Assembly: GCF_013127955.1 (NCBI RefSeq)
Contig: NZ_CP053435.1
Span: 3,757,001-3,821,000, forward strand
Length of the DNA stretch: 64,000 nt
Source: Spirosoma taeanense
GTDB taxonomy: Bacteria > Bacteroidota > Bacteroidia > Cytophagales > Spirosomataceae
Reading direction: 5' to 3'
Below the pieces are notes generated by a model. That model searched no databases. It saw nothing but the letters and a program-made list of their open reading frames with translations, and was not told the DNA's origin. Below, one piece after another: positions 40,718 to 50,125 of the stretch (the stretch's first letter is position 1; each line of letters opens with the position of its first letter). The position numbers were made by a program, and so were the translations under genes.

Positions 40718-41608
40718 CTAGTTCAACCCATTTCGATACGCAATGGGTGTCGTGCCAACCTGTTGTTTGAAGAAGCGCGTAAAATGCTGCGGGTATTTGA
40801 AGCCTAGTTCATAGGAAATTTCACTGATGGATTTACCCGTATCAAAAATCCGTTCTTTGGCCAGATCGATCAGCCGGAGCTGGATGAATTCCAGGGCCGA
40901 CTTGCCGGTTTCCTTTTTTATTAGGTCACCAAAGTAATTGGGCGACAGGTGCAACGCCTGGGCAAAGTAGGAAACCGTTGGAATCCCATCAGTACGTAGC
41001 TTTTCGCTCACTAGATAGTCCGTAAGCTTCTGTTCAAACTGCTCCAGAATGCCATGATTGATATGCTCACGGGTAATGAACTGGCGGTCGTAAAAACGGG
41101 AACAATACTTCAGGAGCAATTCCAGATTAGCCACAATCAGCGCTTTACTGTGGCGGTCAATGTTTTGGCCCACTTCAGTGGCAATGTTGCCAAAACAGGT
41201 CGTTACAACCTCCCGCTCTTTCTCCGACAGATGCAGGGCCTCGTGGGATTGATAGCTGAAAAACGAATATTCGTGAATCTGTCTGCCTAAACTCGTGCCT
41301 TTGATCAGATCGGGGTGAACGATGAGGGCCTTCCCGTAAGGCTGATGCAGCTCGCCTTCGGGTTCATTGGTAATGACCTGGCCAGGTCCAAAAAAGACCA
41401 TCGTTCCTTCGGCATAGTCATAATACTGGTTGCCATACCGCAAATCACCACAGCGGGTTTCTTTGAGGATAATGGCATAGAAACTGATCGTAAACTTCGC
41501 CCTTGGGAGCGGGTTTGACTGGTTAAAATCAACCAGGCTGATCAGCGGATGCTGCGTCTTGTTGTTGAACGCATCCGCATATTTTTTTATCGTGTCGTAG
41601 ACTAGCAT
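40718..41608 (-). CDS. AraC-family transcriptional regulator (copy 1)
   Basis: This 296-residue regulator has an N-terminal effector-binding cupin-like domain (about 1-185). The C-terminal AraC/XylS DNA-binding domain has two HTH motifs (VSYFAQALHLSPNYFGDLIKKE and ISEISYELGFKYPQHFTRFFKQ; key pieces LSPNYFGDL and YPQHFTRFF). It ends with TTPIAYR. It probably controls the cupin/aldo-keto reductase group downstream on the same strand, or the divergent lipoprotein gene. It is a paralogue of the regulator at 50648. Confidence 0.9.
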   Translation of the reverse strand: MLVYDTIKKYADAFNNKTQHPLISLVDFNQSNPLPRAKFTISFYAIILKETRCGDLRYGNQYYDYAEGTMVFFGPGQVITNEPEGELHQPYGKALIVHPDLIKGTSLGRQIHEYSFFSYQSHEALHLSEKEREVVTTCFGNIATEVGQNIDRHSKALIVANLELLLKYCSRFYDRQFITREHINHGILEQFEQKLTDYLVSEKLRTDGIPTVSYFAQALHLSPNYFGDLIKKETGKSALEFIQLRLIDLAKERIFDTGKSISEISYELGFKYPQHFTRFFKQQVGTTPIAYRNGLN

Positions 41609-41770
41609 CGCGTAGGGTTCGGTGCGGAGCGCGACGGTCAGTCGTTGCTGGGACTCCTGCCAGCCGATTTTTAGTCAAATCTACAGCCCGAAACCATCCA
41701 TCATTAGGGTATCAGTAAAAGTGGTAAGTAAAACCGTAAAATGTATAAAAGCCGGGGTATGGCTGTGGGG

Positions 41771-41778
41771 TAATTTTG
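41771..41778 (+). promoter_or_regulatory. Possible -7 element (TAnnTTTG)
   Basis: TAATTTTG at 41771-41778 matches the Bacteroidetes -7 element and lies 62 nt before the cyclophilin-like gene. No good -33 TTTG is found at the right distance, so the call is weak. Confidence 0.35.
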
Positions 41779-41840
41779 TCCTGTGATTAACGAAATGCAG
41801 ACTAAATACCTGTCCATGAAGTAGATCGATCTCAACACGT

Positions 41841-42338
41841 ATGAAACAGACCCAATTACTCCTGCTGCCTATCTTGTTATTTATTGTTGGCAGTATGGCT
41901 TGCAAAACAGATAACCTGATTCCCGTTGATCAACCGACTATGTCCAACCCAGCCAGCCCCGATCCAAACCTGATTACGGATAGTTCTTCCAACCGGCTAC
42001 GCGTTCGGGTTGGCTCCAGCACCTTTACCGCGACGCTGCTCAGCAACCCAACCGTAACCGCTTTTAAAGCCCGGCTGCCGCTCACGCTGTCGATGAAAGA
42101 GCTGAACGGGAATGAAAAGTTTGCTGATCTGCCGAATGGCTTACCCACGAATGCGACCAATCCCGGCACCATTCAGGCGGGGGATCTGATGCTGTACGGT
42201 TCCAGTACGCTGGTGCTCTTCTATGAATCCTTCCGAACCTCCTATAGCTATACCAAACTTGGCCGGATTGATAATCCAGCGGGGCTGGCGGCTGCCCTGG
42301 GTAGGGGAAGCGTAACGGTCAGCTTTACCTTGGAATAA
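41841..42338 (+). CDS. Cyclophilin-like domain lipoprotein
   Basis: This 165-residue protein begins with a lipoprotein signal (ILLFIVGSMACKTD, lipobox Cys21). The mature part matches the cyclophilin-like fold often seen in Bacteroidetes (formerly DUF). The marks are LPLTLSMKELNGNEKF, GDLMLYGSSTLVLFYESF, YTKLGRIDNPAGLAAALG, and a final VTVSF strand. The role of the family is unknown; peptidyl-prolyl isomerase activity is not established. It is encoded divergently from the AraC gene. Confidence 0.8.
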   Translation: MKQTQLLLLPILLFIVGSMACKTDNLIPVDQPTMSNPASPDPNLITDSSSNRLRVRVGSSTFTATLLSNPTVTAFKARLPLTLSMKELNGNEKFADLPNGLPTNATNPGTIQAGDLMLYGSSTLVLFYESFRTSYSYTKLGRIDNPAGLAAALGRGSVTVSFTLE

Positions 42339-42461
42339 GCTTATTTCCTTCCGAAGGCGTTACAATCTACCTGACCTCAGGCACTTTACAGTACGAGTCG
42401 GATTTGACTCTGGCTCCCAACGCGGCAATGGTCGTTCAACAACATTACTAAACCTCATCCT

Positions 42462-43097
42462 ATGGCTCAGCCTGAACATCCCAATGACGAGTTAGAAAGC
42501 CCGGACACATCCCGGCGGGTTTTTCTCAAACAGTCTTCCGCCCTGGCGGCCTGGGCATTAACCCCCCCCGCTGCGGTAAAAGCGGTTGACAGCGGTCTCC
42601 ATGAGAAAATGGCGCGGGCCGTTGAGCAGATGCCGCTTCGGCTGACCGTCAACGGGAAAGCCCAGCAAATCAGCATCGAACCCAGAGTCACGCTGCTGGA
42701 TTTGCTTAGGGAACAGTTGCACCTGACGGGCACCAAGAAAGGTTGTGATCATGGCCAATGCGGAGCCTGCACGGTCCACGTCGACGGGCAGCGGATCAAT
42801 TCGTGTTTGACACTAGCCATGACCACCGAAGGCAGCAACGTAACGACAATTGAAGGCCTGGCCGATGGAGACCAGCTGCACCCGATGCAGGAAGCGTTTA
42901 TCAAACACGACGGCTTCCAGTGCGGCTACTGCACCCCCGGACAAATCATGTCGGCGGTGGCCTGTATTCGGGAAGGCCACGCCCATTCGCCGGAAGAAAT
43001 CCGCGAGTACATGAGCGGCAACATCTGCCGGTGCGGGGCATACGCCAATATTGTCGAGGCCATCATGGACGTAAAAAAAGGAGGAGCCAAGGTATGA
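42462..43097 (+). CDS. paoA: Aldehyde oxidoreductase [2Fe-2S] subunit (PaoA-like), Tat-exported
   Basis: This 211-residue protein is the iron-sulfur subunit of a xanthine-oxidase-family enzyme. A twin-arginine signal SRRVFLK (Arg18, Arg19) targets it to the periplasm. The first plant-type [2Fe-2S] cluster uses CDHGQCGAC and a following Cys in RINSC. The second is in CGYCTPGQ and ICRCGAY. It passes electrons from the molybdenum subunit to the FAD subunit. It overlaps the FAD-subunit gene by 4 bp, and the three genes form an operon like E. coli paoABC. Confidence 0.88.
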   Translation: MAQPEHPNDELESPDTSRRVFLKQSSALAAWALTPPAAVKAVDSGLHEKMARAVEQMPLRLTVNGKAQQISIEPRVTLLDLLREQLHLTGTKKGCDHGQCGACTVHVDGQRINSCLTLAMTTEGSNVTTIEGLADGDQLHPMQEAFIKHDGFQCGYCTPGQIMSAVACIREGHAHSPEEIREYMSGNICRCGAYANIVEAIMDVKKGGAKV

Positions 43098-44128
43098 ATC
43101 CGTTTCAGTTTACGCGGGTTACGGACCCTAAAGCCGCTATTTCGGCGATCTCTAGAGAAGCGGGCACGTACTTTCTGGCCGGTGGCACCAACCTCATCGA
43201 TCTGATGAAGCGCGAAGTCATTATTCCCCAGCGGCTCATCGATATCAATAAACTACCCCTGGCAACGATTGAGAAAACGAGCAGTGGTTTGCGCATTGGT
43301 GCCCTGGCCAAAAACTCAGCCGTTGCGGATAACGAGTTGGTAAAAAAGCACTTTCCTCTGCTCTCGATGGCGCTCAACGCGGGTGCTTCAGCCCAACTGC
43401 GCAACATGGCCACGGTGGGTGGTAATATGATGCAACGCACGCGCTGCCCGTATTTCTATGATACGTCGATGCCCTGTAACAAGCGAAGCCCGGTGCAGGC
43501 GGGTATCGACAAAGGGCAGGTAAACGGGCCAACGGGTTGTGGCGCGCTGGGCGGTCATAATCGGATGCACGCCATTTTCGGGACCGCATCGGCGGACCGA
43601 AGTGCTAAGTGCATTGCCGTACACCCCAGCGATATGTGCATTGCGCTGGTGGCTCTGGACGCAACGGTGAACGTATCGGGGCCCAACGGTGACCGTAAAA
43701 TCCCATTCAGCGAGTTCCATCGGCTACCTGGCGACAGCCCACAAAAAGACACTACGCTGGCACCCGGCGAACTGATTATGTCGGTGGATCTGCCAACGAA
43801 TCGTTTTGCTGATAATTCCTACTATCTCAAAGTGCGGGACCGGGCTTCGTATGCCTTCGCGCTGGTGTCGGTAGGTGTGGGTCTGACAATGAAAGGAAAG
43901 ACCATTCAGGACGTCCGGCTGGCAATGGGTGGTGTAGCGCATAAGCCCTGGCGGTTGACCGCAGCCGAGCAGTTTTTAACTGGCAAAGAAGCTACCGAAG
44001 CCAACTTCAAACAAGCTGCCACGCTGGCTATGCAGGGCGCCAAAGGCTACGGTGAGAACGACTTTAAACTAACGCTGGCCCCCAACTCGATTGTTGACGC
44101 GTTGAAAACCGCCACAAAAACCGCCTGA
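43094..44128 (+). CDS. paoB: Aldehyde oxidoreductase FAD/[4Fe-4S] subunit (PaoB-like)
   Basis: ATG 43094 overlaps the preceding stop by 4 bp and gives 344 residues. The FAD-binding site is FLAGGTNLIDLMK, and LRNMATVGGNMMQRTRCPYF is also typical. PaoB-type subunits carry an extra [4Fe-4S] cluster. Cys residues in RCPYFYDTSMPCNKRSP, GPTGCGALGG and KCIAVHPSDMC fit it. The C-terminal CO_deh_flav_C domain (about 225-335) follows. It takes electrons from the [2Fe-2S] subunit and passes them to an acceptor. Confidence 0.88.
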   Translation: MNPFQFTRVTDPKAAISAISREAGTYFLAGGTNLIDLMKREVIIPQRLIDINKLPLATIEKTSSGLRIGALAKNSAVADNELVKKHFPLLSMALNAGASAQLRNMATVGGNMMQRTRCPYFYDTSMPCNKRSPVQAGIDKGQVNGPTGCGALGGHNRMHAIFGTASADRSAKCIAVHPSDMCIALVALDATVNVSGPNGDRKIPFSEFHRLPGDSPQKDTTLAPGELIMSVDLPTNRFADNSYYLKVRDRASYAFALVSVGVGLTMKGKTIQDVRLAMGGVAHKPWRLTAAEQFLTGKEATEANFKQAATLAMQGAKGYGENDFKLTLAPNSIVDALKTATKTA

Positions 44129-44130
44129 TC

Positions 44131-46368
44131 ATGAGCAAAGACCTAAAAAACCCGCCCATTGACAGGATTGATGGACGACTGAAAGTGACCGGCGGGGCCA
44201 ACTACTTCGCTGATTTCAACTTGCCGGGCATGGCCTATTGCGTCCTGGTGGGCAGCGAGATCGGTCGGGGCACCATCACCAGCCTGGATACGAAAAAAGC
44301 GCAGGGTGCACCGGGTGTGCTGGGCGTGTTTACCCACCAGAACATGCCGCCCATTCCGGGTTGGAATGCGCCCGTGGGCGGTGAAGCCGACGGCCCGCCC
44401 CCACGGCCCAGAGAAGAGCAATATCGAATCCTGAGCAGCCCCAAAATCTTCTTCGATGGGCAGCCTATTGCCATCGTTGTAGCCGACACCTTTGAACGGG
44501 CCACCTACGCGGCTTCGCTGGTTAAAGCAACCTATAACAAACAGACTGCCCGAACCGATTTGCAAAAACACGTAGCCGAGGGCATTGCGCCCAAAGGAGC
44601 GGAGGGAGGTAATTATTCACGGGGAAAAGCCGATGCCTATCAAACGGCTCCGGTAACGCTGGAGGCTAATTACATCATACCGATTGAGGTGCACAACCCG
44701 ATGGAACTCCACGGTATTCTGGCCCACTGGACTGGCGATAAGCAGTTGATGATTTACGCCAAAACGCAGGGAGTAAACGCCACCCAAAACGCAATGGCGC
44801 AAGCGTTTAAAATCGACCCAAAAAATATCCATGTACATACCGAGTTCATGGGTGGAGGATTTGGTATGGGCCTCAGAACCTGGCCGCAGGAAACGGCAGT
44901 CGTCGCCATTGCCAAAAAAATTGGCCGACCGCTGAAACTGGTGGTGAACCGCAGTCAGATGTTTACGCTGGTGGGCCACCGGCCCTATACGGTGCAGACC
45001 ATTCAGATGGGTGCAGACAAAGACGGTAAGCTGGTCAGTATTGCCCATGCCGCTACCGCAGAGACCGCCCGATATGAAGACTTCACCGAAGCGACCGTCA
45101 ACATGACCAAGTTCATGTACGCCTGTCCCAACGTCAGCACCCGCTACCGCCTGGTCCGGCTCGACCGGAGCGTGCCCATCTGGATGCGGGGGCCGGGTGA
45201 AGCAACGGGCGCTTTTGCGCTGGAATCCGCCATGGACGAGATGGCTCATAAGCTGAATTTAGACCCCATTGAATTCCGCTTACGGAACTACTCCGAAACC
45301 GACCCCGAGCATAACCGACCGTATTCGAGCAAGCACCTCAGGGAAGCTTACCAACGCGGGGCCGACGCTATTGGCTGGACCAATCGGAAGGCCCAACCGC
45401 TCAGTCAGCGGGAAGGCGACTGGCAAATTGGCTACGGCATGAGTACGGGCGTATTCAGCGCCTTTCGGTGGGAAGCCAGCGCCCGCGCGCTGTTGAAGGC
45501 TGACGGATCTCTGACCGTTCAAAGTGCGGTGACTGATATCGGACCAGGAACCGGAACGGCCCTAACGATGATCGCTCATAACGTGCTGGGTGTACCCATC
45601 AACCGGATTAAGGTGGAATACGGGGATACATCGCTACCCAAAGCACCAACGCAGGGTGGTTCGGCCATCATTTCGGCGGTGGGCTCGGCGGTGTTCGATG
45701 CCTGTACGGCCATCAAACAGGCGTTGGTCGAGCTGGCCAGTAAAGACGGTGGCCCTTTGGCTGGTCGTCAGGCGGAAGAACTGACCCTAACGGATGGTGT
45801 CCTTTCGGTGGAGAAAGAGCCGGCCAAAAAAGTAGCCGTCAACGAGTTGATGCGGACCAATAACCTGACCGTCATTGACAAAACAAAAGACTCGAAAGGC
45901 GGGCCGGAACAGGCCAAGTACTCCATGTATTCCTTCTCGGTGCATTTTGTGCAGGTGCGGGTCAACCCCTTAACGGGCGTAGTACGGGTCACTAAGGCCG
46001 TTAGCGTAGCCGATTCGGGCCGGATCGTGAGTCCTAAAACGGCGGCCAGTCAGATGATTGGTGGGGTGGCCGGTGGCATCGGCATGGCCTTAACAGAAGA
46101 AGCCCTGATCGACCATCGATTCGGTCGGTTTGTGAATAATAACCTGGCCGATTACCACGTAGCGGTGAACGCCGACGTACCGGCTATCGAGACCATCACG
46201 ATTGATAAGCCCGATCCTATCATCAACCCGATGGGGGCGAAAGGCATGGGTGAAATTGCCTTGATCGGGTTTGCTGCGGCCGTCGCTAATGCGGTCTTCA
46301 ACGCTACCGGTCAGCGCGTCCGCGATCTGCCCATCACCCCCGATAAAGTCATGCAGAAGCTGGTTTAA
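44131..46368 (+). CDS. paoC: Aldehyde oxidoreductase molybdenum subunit (PaoC-like)
   Basis: This 745-residue protein is the molybdopterin-binding catalytic subunit, close in length to PaoC. The substrate-side domain is N-terminal. Cofactor-binding blocks include FMGGGFGMGLRTWPQE, RGPGEATGAFALE, and the active-site Glu in GAKGMGEIALIG near the C-terminus. It hydroxylates aldehydes to acids using water, with electrons leaving through PaoA and PaoB. There is no Tat signal on this subunit, so it should travel with PaoA as in E. coli. No PaoD/XdhC-like chaperone gene follows; an acetyltransferase gene does. Confidence 0.9.
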   Translation: MSKDLKNPPIDRIDGRLKVTGGANYFADFNLPGMAYCVLVGSEIGRGTITSLDTKKAQGAPGVLGVFTHQNMPPIPGWNAPVGGEADGPPPRPREEQYRILSSPKIFFDGQPIAIVVADTFERATYAASLVKATYNKQTARTDLQKHVAEGIAPKGAEGGNYSRGKADAYQTAPVTLEANYIIPIEVHNPMELHGILAHWTGDKQLMIYAKTQGVNATQNAMAQAFKIDPKNIHVHTEFMGGGFGMGLRTWPQETAVVAIAKKIGRPLKLVVNRSQMFTLVGHRPYTVQTIQMGADKDGKLVSIAHAATAETARYEDFTEATVNMTKFMYACPNVSTRYRLVRLDRSVPIWMRGPGEATGAFALESAMDEMAHKLNLDPIEFRLRNYSETDPEHNRPYSSKHLREAYQRGADAIGWTNRKAQPLSQREGDWQIGYGMSTGVFSAFRWEASARALLKADGSLTVQSAVTDIGPGTGTALTMIAHNVLGVPINRIKVEYGDTSLPKAPTQGGSAIISAVGSAVFDACTAIKQALVELASKDGGPLAGRQAEELTLTDGVLSVEKEPAKKVAVNELMRTNNLTVIDKTKDSKGGPEQAKYSMYSFSVHFVQVRVNPLTGVVRVTKAVSVADSGRIVSPKTAASQMIGGVAGGIGMALTEEALIDHRFGRFVNNNLADYHVAVNADVPAIETITIDKPDPIINPMGAKGMGEIALIGFAAAVANAVFNATGQRVRDLPITPDKVMQKLV

Positions 46369-46479
46369 GAGGCTCAGAAAGCCCTGTATGGCCCCAATCC
46401 GGATTAACTAAATTGCCGCGTTCTAAGGCCAAAAAACTGCTTTAGAACGGAATGAATACATATAGTTTTTGCGAAAAAA

Positions 46480-47070
46480 ATGATTGAAATTGCTGATAAA
46501 CAATCGCTTGCCAGTTCAGGCCTTTTAGAGCGGCTACGAGCGGGAGAACTGCTGCGAAAGGATGACCCGGAATACGGAAAATTTGGTGAAGTTGTTTCCC
46601 GCACCATTCGGCTTTGCGTCCAGATGAATGCCACCGCTACCGACGTTGACCAGGTAAGAAATCAGTTGAGTGCCATCATTGGGGATGAGATCGACGAGTC
46701 AACAACGATTTTTCCGCCGTTTTACACCAACTTCGGCCAGTTTCTCAAAATAGGCAGAAACGTCTTTATCAACCACGCCTGTTCGTTGCTGGATATTGGC
46801 GGTATCACTATCGAGGACGATGTACAGATTGGCCCCCGCGTCAATCTGACGTCGGAAAACCACCCGCTCGACCCTGGCGACCGCCAGACGCTGATTCCAC
46901 GTCCCATTGTGGTGAAGCGCAACGCCTGGATTGGAGCGGGTGCTACGGTGCTACCCGGTGTTACCATCGGAGAGAACGCCGTTGTAGCGGCCGGGGCGAT
47001 CGTCAGCCGCGATGTACCGGCGAATACGGTGGTGGCCGGGATTCCGGCAAAGGTTGTCAAACACCTGTAG
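46480..47070 (+). CDS. Maltose/galactoside O-acetyltransferase-like enzyme (LbH)
   Basis: This 196-residue protein has an N-terminal Mac-type domain (LLRKDDPEYGKFGEVV) and a left-handed beta-helix. The catalytic His is in LTSENHPLDPGDR, and the coenzyme-A-side motif IGAGATVLPGVTIGENAVVAAGAIVSRDV (29 residues; key piece IGAGATVLPG) and the final GIPAKVVK are visible. The closest well-known proteins are LacA and Maa, which acetylate sugars for detoxification. It is probably a separate transcript from the molybdoenzyme operon 111 bp upstream. Confidence 0.85.
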   Translation: MIEIADKQSLASSGLLERLRAGELLRKDDPEYGKFGEVVSRTIRLCVQMNATATDVDQVRNQLSAIIGDEIDESTTIFPPFYTNFGQFLKIGRNVFINHACSLLDIGGITIEDDVQIGPRVNLTSENHPLDPGDRQTLIPRPIVVKRNAWIGAGATVLPGVTIGENAVVAAGAIVSRDVPANTVVAGIPAKVVKHL

Positions 47071-47255
47071 CCAGCGAAACTATTTTTCGGTTCACAAACG
47101 GCTTGTCTGGTTCTTTGTAATCTGCACCCAGAGACTACCTATTATCGGGAGTCTGGTAACCAATTAAGCTTGTTCGACAGCGATGAACTGTTATAAGGCT
47201 TCAGTTACCAGCCGTGTTCGGTGAAATCAATAGTAAATCTGTTTCAAGTAAGACG

Positions 47256-48239
47256 ATGAAATCCTCTGTTTTTTCCTTATTCGCCTGTCTTTTGGCCGTC
47301 AAGAGCCTGGCCCAAATAAGCCCGACGATTCCGCCCAAACCCTACACCTATGCCGATTTTCCGGAATCGAAGGCTTCGTCTACAACCATGAAAGTCGTCT
47401 CGATTGACCGGGATAGTTCCCTGGTAACGTATCGACCGAATGTAAAATACATCACCCGCGATGGGCTGGATCTGACCTTACAGATAATTGAGCCAACATT
47501 CGCCAAAGGCAAAAGGCCCTGTATCGTTTACGTGCAGGGGTCTGCCTGGATGAAGCAAAATGTCTACGCCAATTTGCCGCAACTGGCCGAATTTGCCCGG
47601 CGGGGATATGTCATCGCCGTGGTGGAGTATCGTCCTTCGTCGGTAGCCAGCTTTCCCGCGCAACTTCAGGACACCAAAACCGCGATCCGTTTCATGCGGG
47701 AACAGGCCGCTACGTATCATGTCGACGTAAACAACGTGTTTATCTGGGGCGATTCATCCGGCGGGCATACGGCACTAATGGTCGGCTTAACGCAAAACAA
47801 CCCGGAGCTGGATACCAAAGAGCTGGGCAACTACCCTATAACGGTGAATGCCGTTGTCGATTTCTATGGTCCGACGGACATTACGCAGATGAATTTAGAG
47901 CCGTCTATTTTTGATCATATTGGTCCCAAGAGCCCCGAAGGCCAGTTGCTGGGCGGGAAGAATGTGCTGGAAAATAAAGAACTGGCCGCTGCAACCAATC
48001 CTATCAATTACATCAAAAGCGCCAAAAATGGAGCACCCATCCTCCTAATTCATGGCTCCAAAGACCGGTTAGTACCCTTTCAGCAAAGTGTGCTGCTGGC
48101 CGATGCCCTCGAAAAGAATAACTATCGGTATCAGTTTTACCAGTTAAAAGGGGCCGACCACGGCAGCCCGGAATTCTGGAGCCGGAAAACGTTCGATCTG
48201 GTGGAAGCTTTTCTCAAACAATACACCGTAAAAAACTGA
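47256..48239 (+). CDS. Secreted alpha/beta hydrolase (BD-FAE/esterase-like)
   Basis: ATG 47256 yields a signal peptide (MKSSVFSLFACLLAVKSLAQ) and 327 residues. The alpha/beta hydrolase triad is the Ser in IWGDSSGGHTA, the Asp in HGSKDRLVP and the His in GADHGSPEFW. YVQGSAWMKQN is the oxyanion-hole region. It resembles BD-FAE-type carboxylesterases that remove acetyl groups from plant polysaccharides, but the substrate is unknown. Export suggests it works in the periplasm or outside. Confidence 0.87.
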   Translation: MKSSVFSLFACLLAVKSLAQISPTIPPKPYTYADFPESKASSTTMKVVSIDRDSSLVTYRPNVKYITRDGLDLTLQIIEPTFAKGKRPCIVYVQGSAWMKQNVYANLPQLAEFARRGYVIAVVEYRPSSVASFPAQLQDTKTAIRFMREQAATYHVDVNNVFIWGDSSGGHTALMVGLTQNNPELDTKELGNYPITVNAVVDFYGPTDITQMNLEPSIFDHIGPKSPEGQLLGGKNVLENKELAAATNPINYIKSAKNGAPILLIHGSKDRLVPFQQSVLLADALEKNNYRYQFYQLKGADHGSPEFWSRKTFDLVEAFLKQYTVKN

Positions 48240-48329
48240 ATTCAGTGCCTACAGGCAGAGGATGGGTAAGCGACTATCCGATATGCTTGCGTTGGCCAGC
48301 CAATCCTACCCGACCGATCCATCTATCAA

Positions 48330-49079
48330 ATGAAGAAACAACTACTCGTCTTACTTTTGAGCGGGCTCCCCGGCCTTGCTTTTGCCCAACAGACCGATAG
48401 CCTGCAACAGCAACTGCCGCAGCAGAAAACCTTTACAGGAGCGGTAACCGTAACCAACAATGGTATCTCCCTGATCCCAACGTTCAACCTGGGCCGGCCA
48501 GCCGCCATCTTTGATGTGACCGCCCGCCGGGGCCGCTTCAGCTTCGAGCCCCAGCTGACGTTCGCCCTGGAAAATGCCAAGCCCTGGTTCTTTATTTTCT
48601 GGGTACGCTACAAAGCGATAGAAACCCCAAAATTCAGCATGAACGTGGGGGTTCACCCCTCGGTGGTATTCACCAATACGGTGCTCCCTCCAGGTGGCCC
48701 CACGGGTGAAGCACTGACGGCTGTCCGGTATTTCGTAGGTGAACTTGCCCCCACCTATCACCTGTCGAAGCGAGCCAGCCTGGGCATGTATTACCTCCAT
48801 TCAAGAGGATTTTCCGGTGCGCCCAGGGCAACCAATTTTATGTCGCTTACCGGCAATTTTTCCCAGATTCCGCTGGTGAACGGGGCAGAACTGCGGATTG
48901 CTCCCCAACTGTATCTGGTGACCATCGATGCGCTGAAAGGCTACTACGCTACGTCGGCCTTTACACTGACCCGGAACCGCTTCCCGCTGGCGGTTTCAGC
49001 AATCGTCAATCAGAAAATCCAGTCGACTATCCCAAGTGATGATTTTATCTGGAACGTAAGTTTGACGTATGCGTACTGA
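48330..49079 (+). CDS. Exported beta-barrel-like protein of unknown function
   Basis: This 249-residue protein has a signal peptide (MKKQLLVLLLSGLPGLAFA). The rest consists of alternating strands, with a terminal aromatic residue (LTYAY), as in outer-membrane beta-barrels. No catalytic motif is visible. I do not recognise the family beyond this shape. It is flanked by a secreted esterase and an SDR gene and may be co-expressed with the esterase. Confidence 0.7.
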   Translation: MKKQLLVLLLSGLPGLAFAQQTDSLQQQLPQQKTFTGAVTVTNNGISLIPTFNLGRPAAIFDVTARRGRFSFEPQLTFALENAKPWFFIFWVRYKAIETPKFSMNVGVHPSVVFTNTVLPPGGPTGEALTAVRYFVGELAPTYHLSKRASLGMYYLHSRGFSGAPRATNFMSLTGNFSQIPLVNGAELRIAPQLYLVTIDALKGYYATSAFTLTRNRFPLAVSAIVNQKIQSTIPSDDFIWNVSLTYAY

Positions 49080-49196
49080 GTGGGTTACGATTGATCGTTC
49101 GTTCCTAACGCTTAGTTATCCATCGGCTTTTACCTGGTAGTGACCTGAAAACGGCAGAGAATGCCAAACAAGGATTTGTATACAACGAACCTGTTT

Positions 49197-49254
49197 TTGT
49201 GTTAACACCAACTACCTCATTCAGCGGACATTTGTGTTATAAATAATAACACAA
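49197..49254. promoter_or_regulatory. Two palindromic TTGTGTTA sites upstream of SDR gene
   Basis: Site A (49197-49211) is a near-perfect palindrome, TTGTGTTAACACCAA. Site B (49232-49254) has 9-bp perfect arms, TTGTGTTAT and ATAACACAA, around 5 nt. Both lie within 65 nt of the SDR start codon and share TTGTGTTA. They look like operators of a dimeric regulator. Confidence 0.55.
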
Positions 49255-49258
49255 CAAC

Positions 49259-50077
49259 ATGAACAAAGTAGCGCTGGTAACCGGAGCCTCTTCCGGGATG
49301 GGCGAATCGACCGCCATACTATTGAGCCAACAAGGGTATAAAGTGTATGGCGCAGCCCGAAGAACGAACGAAATGAAACCGCTGGAAAGCCAGGGTATTT
49401 CGGTTGTTTCGTTAGACCTCACGCAAGACGAATCAATCGTCAACTGCGTCAACACCATTTTGGGCCAGGAAGGCCGAATTGACGTATTAATCAACAATGC
49501 CGGTTATGGCTCATACGGGGCGGTTGAAGATGTGCCCATTGAGGAAGCCCGCCGGCAATTTGAGGTGAATATATTCGGACTGGCCCGGTTAACGCAATTG
49601 GTTTTGCCCACGATGCGCGAGCAAAAATCAGGTCGAATCATCAACATATCGTCCATGGGGGGCAAGATCTATACGCCCTACGGTGCCTGGTATCATGCCA
49701 CCAAACATGCCCTGGAAGGCTGGTCCGACTGCCTGCGACTGGAAGTAAAGCCATTCGGCATTGACGTCGTGGTCGTTGAACCAGGGGGCGTTAAAACAGC
49801 CTGGGGAGTCATTGCCGCCGAAGGCTTGAAAAAAGTATCGGGCCGCGGAGCGTATGCCGAAGGCGCAACAAAAGCAGCCGATAGTATGGCCAATATGTAT
49901 GCAACCGGAAAAAACCTGACCGATCAGGACGTACTGGCCAAAGAAATCGTGAAAGCAGCCACTACGTCGAAACCGAACACAAGGTACGTAAAAGGGTTTA
50001 TGGCCAAACCCATGATTCTGATGCGTCAATGGCTGGGTGACCGGGCATTCGACAAGATCATTACGAGCGCAGCTTAA
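49259..50077 (+). CDS. Short-chain dehydrogenase/reductase (SDR)
   Basis: This 272-residue classical SDR has the NAD(P) motif TGASSGMG at residues 8-15, NNAG in VLINNAGYGSYG, Ser in ISSMGG, and the catalytic Tyr-x3-Lys in WYHATKHALEG. It is cytosolic. The AARRT after the first strand suggests NADP preference. The substrate is unknown; the palindromic sites just upstream suggest regulated expression. Confidence 0.92.
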   Translation: MNKVALVTGASSGMGESTAILLSQQGYKVYGAARRTNEMKPLESQGISVVSLDLTQDESIVNCVNTILGQEGRIDVLINNAGYGSYGAVEDVPIEEARRQFEVNIFGLARLTQLVLPTMREQKSGRIINISSMGGKIYTPYGAWYHATKHALEGWSDCLRLEVKPFGIDVVVVEPGGVKTAWGVIAAEGLKKVSGRGAYAEGATKAADSMANMYATGKNLTDQDVLAKEIVKAATTSKPNTRYVKGFMAKPMILMRQWLGDRAFDKIITSAA

Positions 50078-50125
50078 AGTCGAAAGTACCTAAAAGTAAG
50101 GAGTTAAGTAGAGACGTTAAAACGC

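Noticed and set aside
44617-45249. 210-codon minus-strand frame in paoC
   Set aside because: It is antisense to the molybdenum-subunit gene, which has clear conserved motifs.
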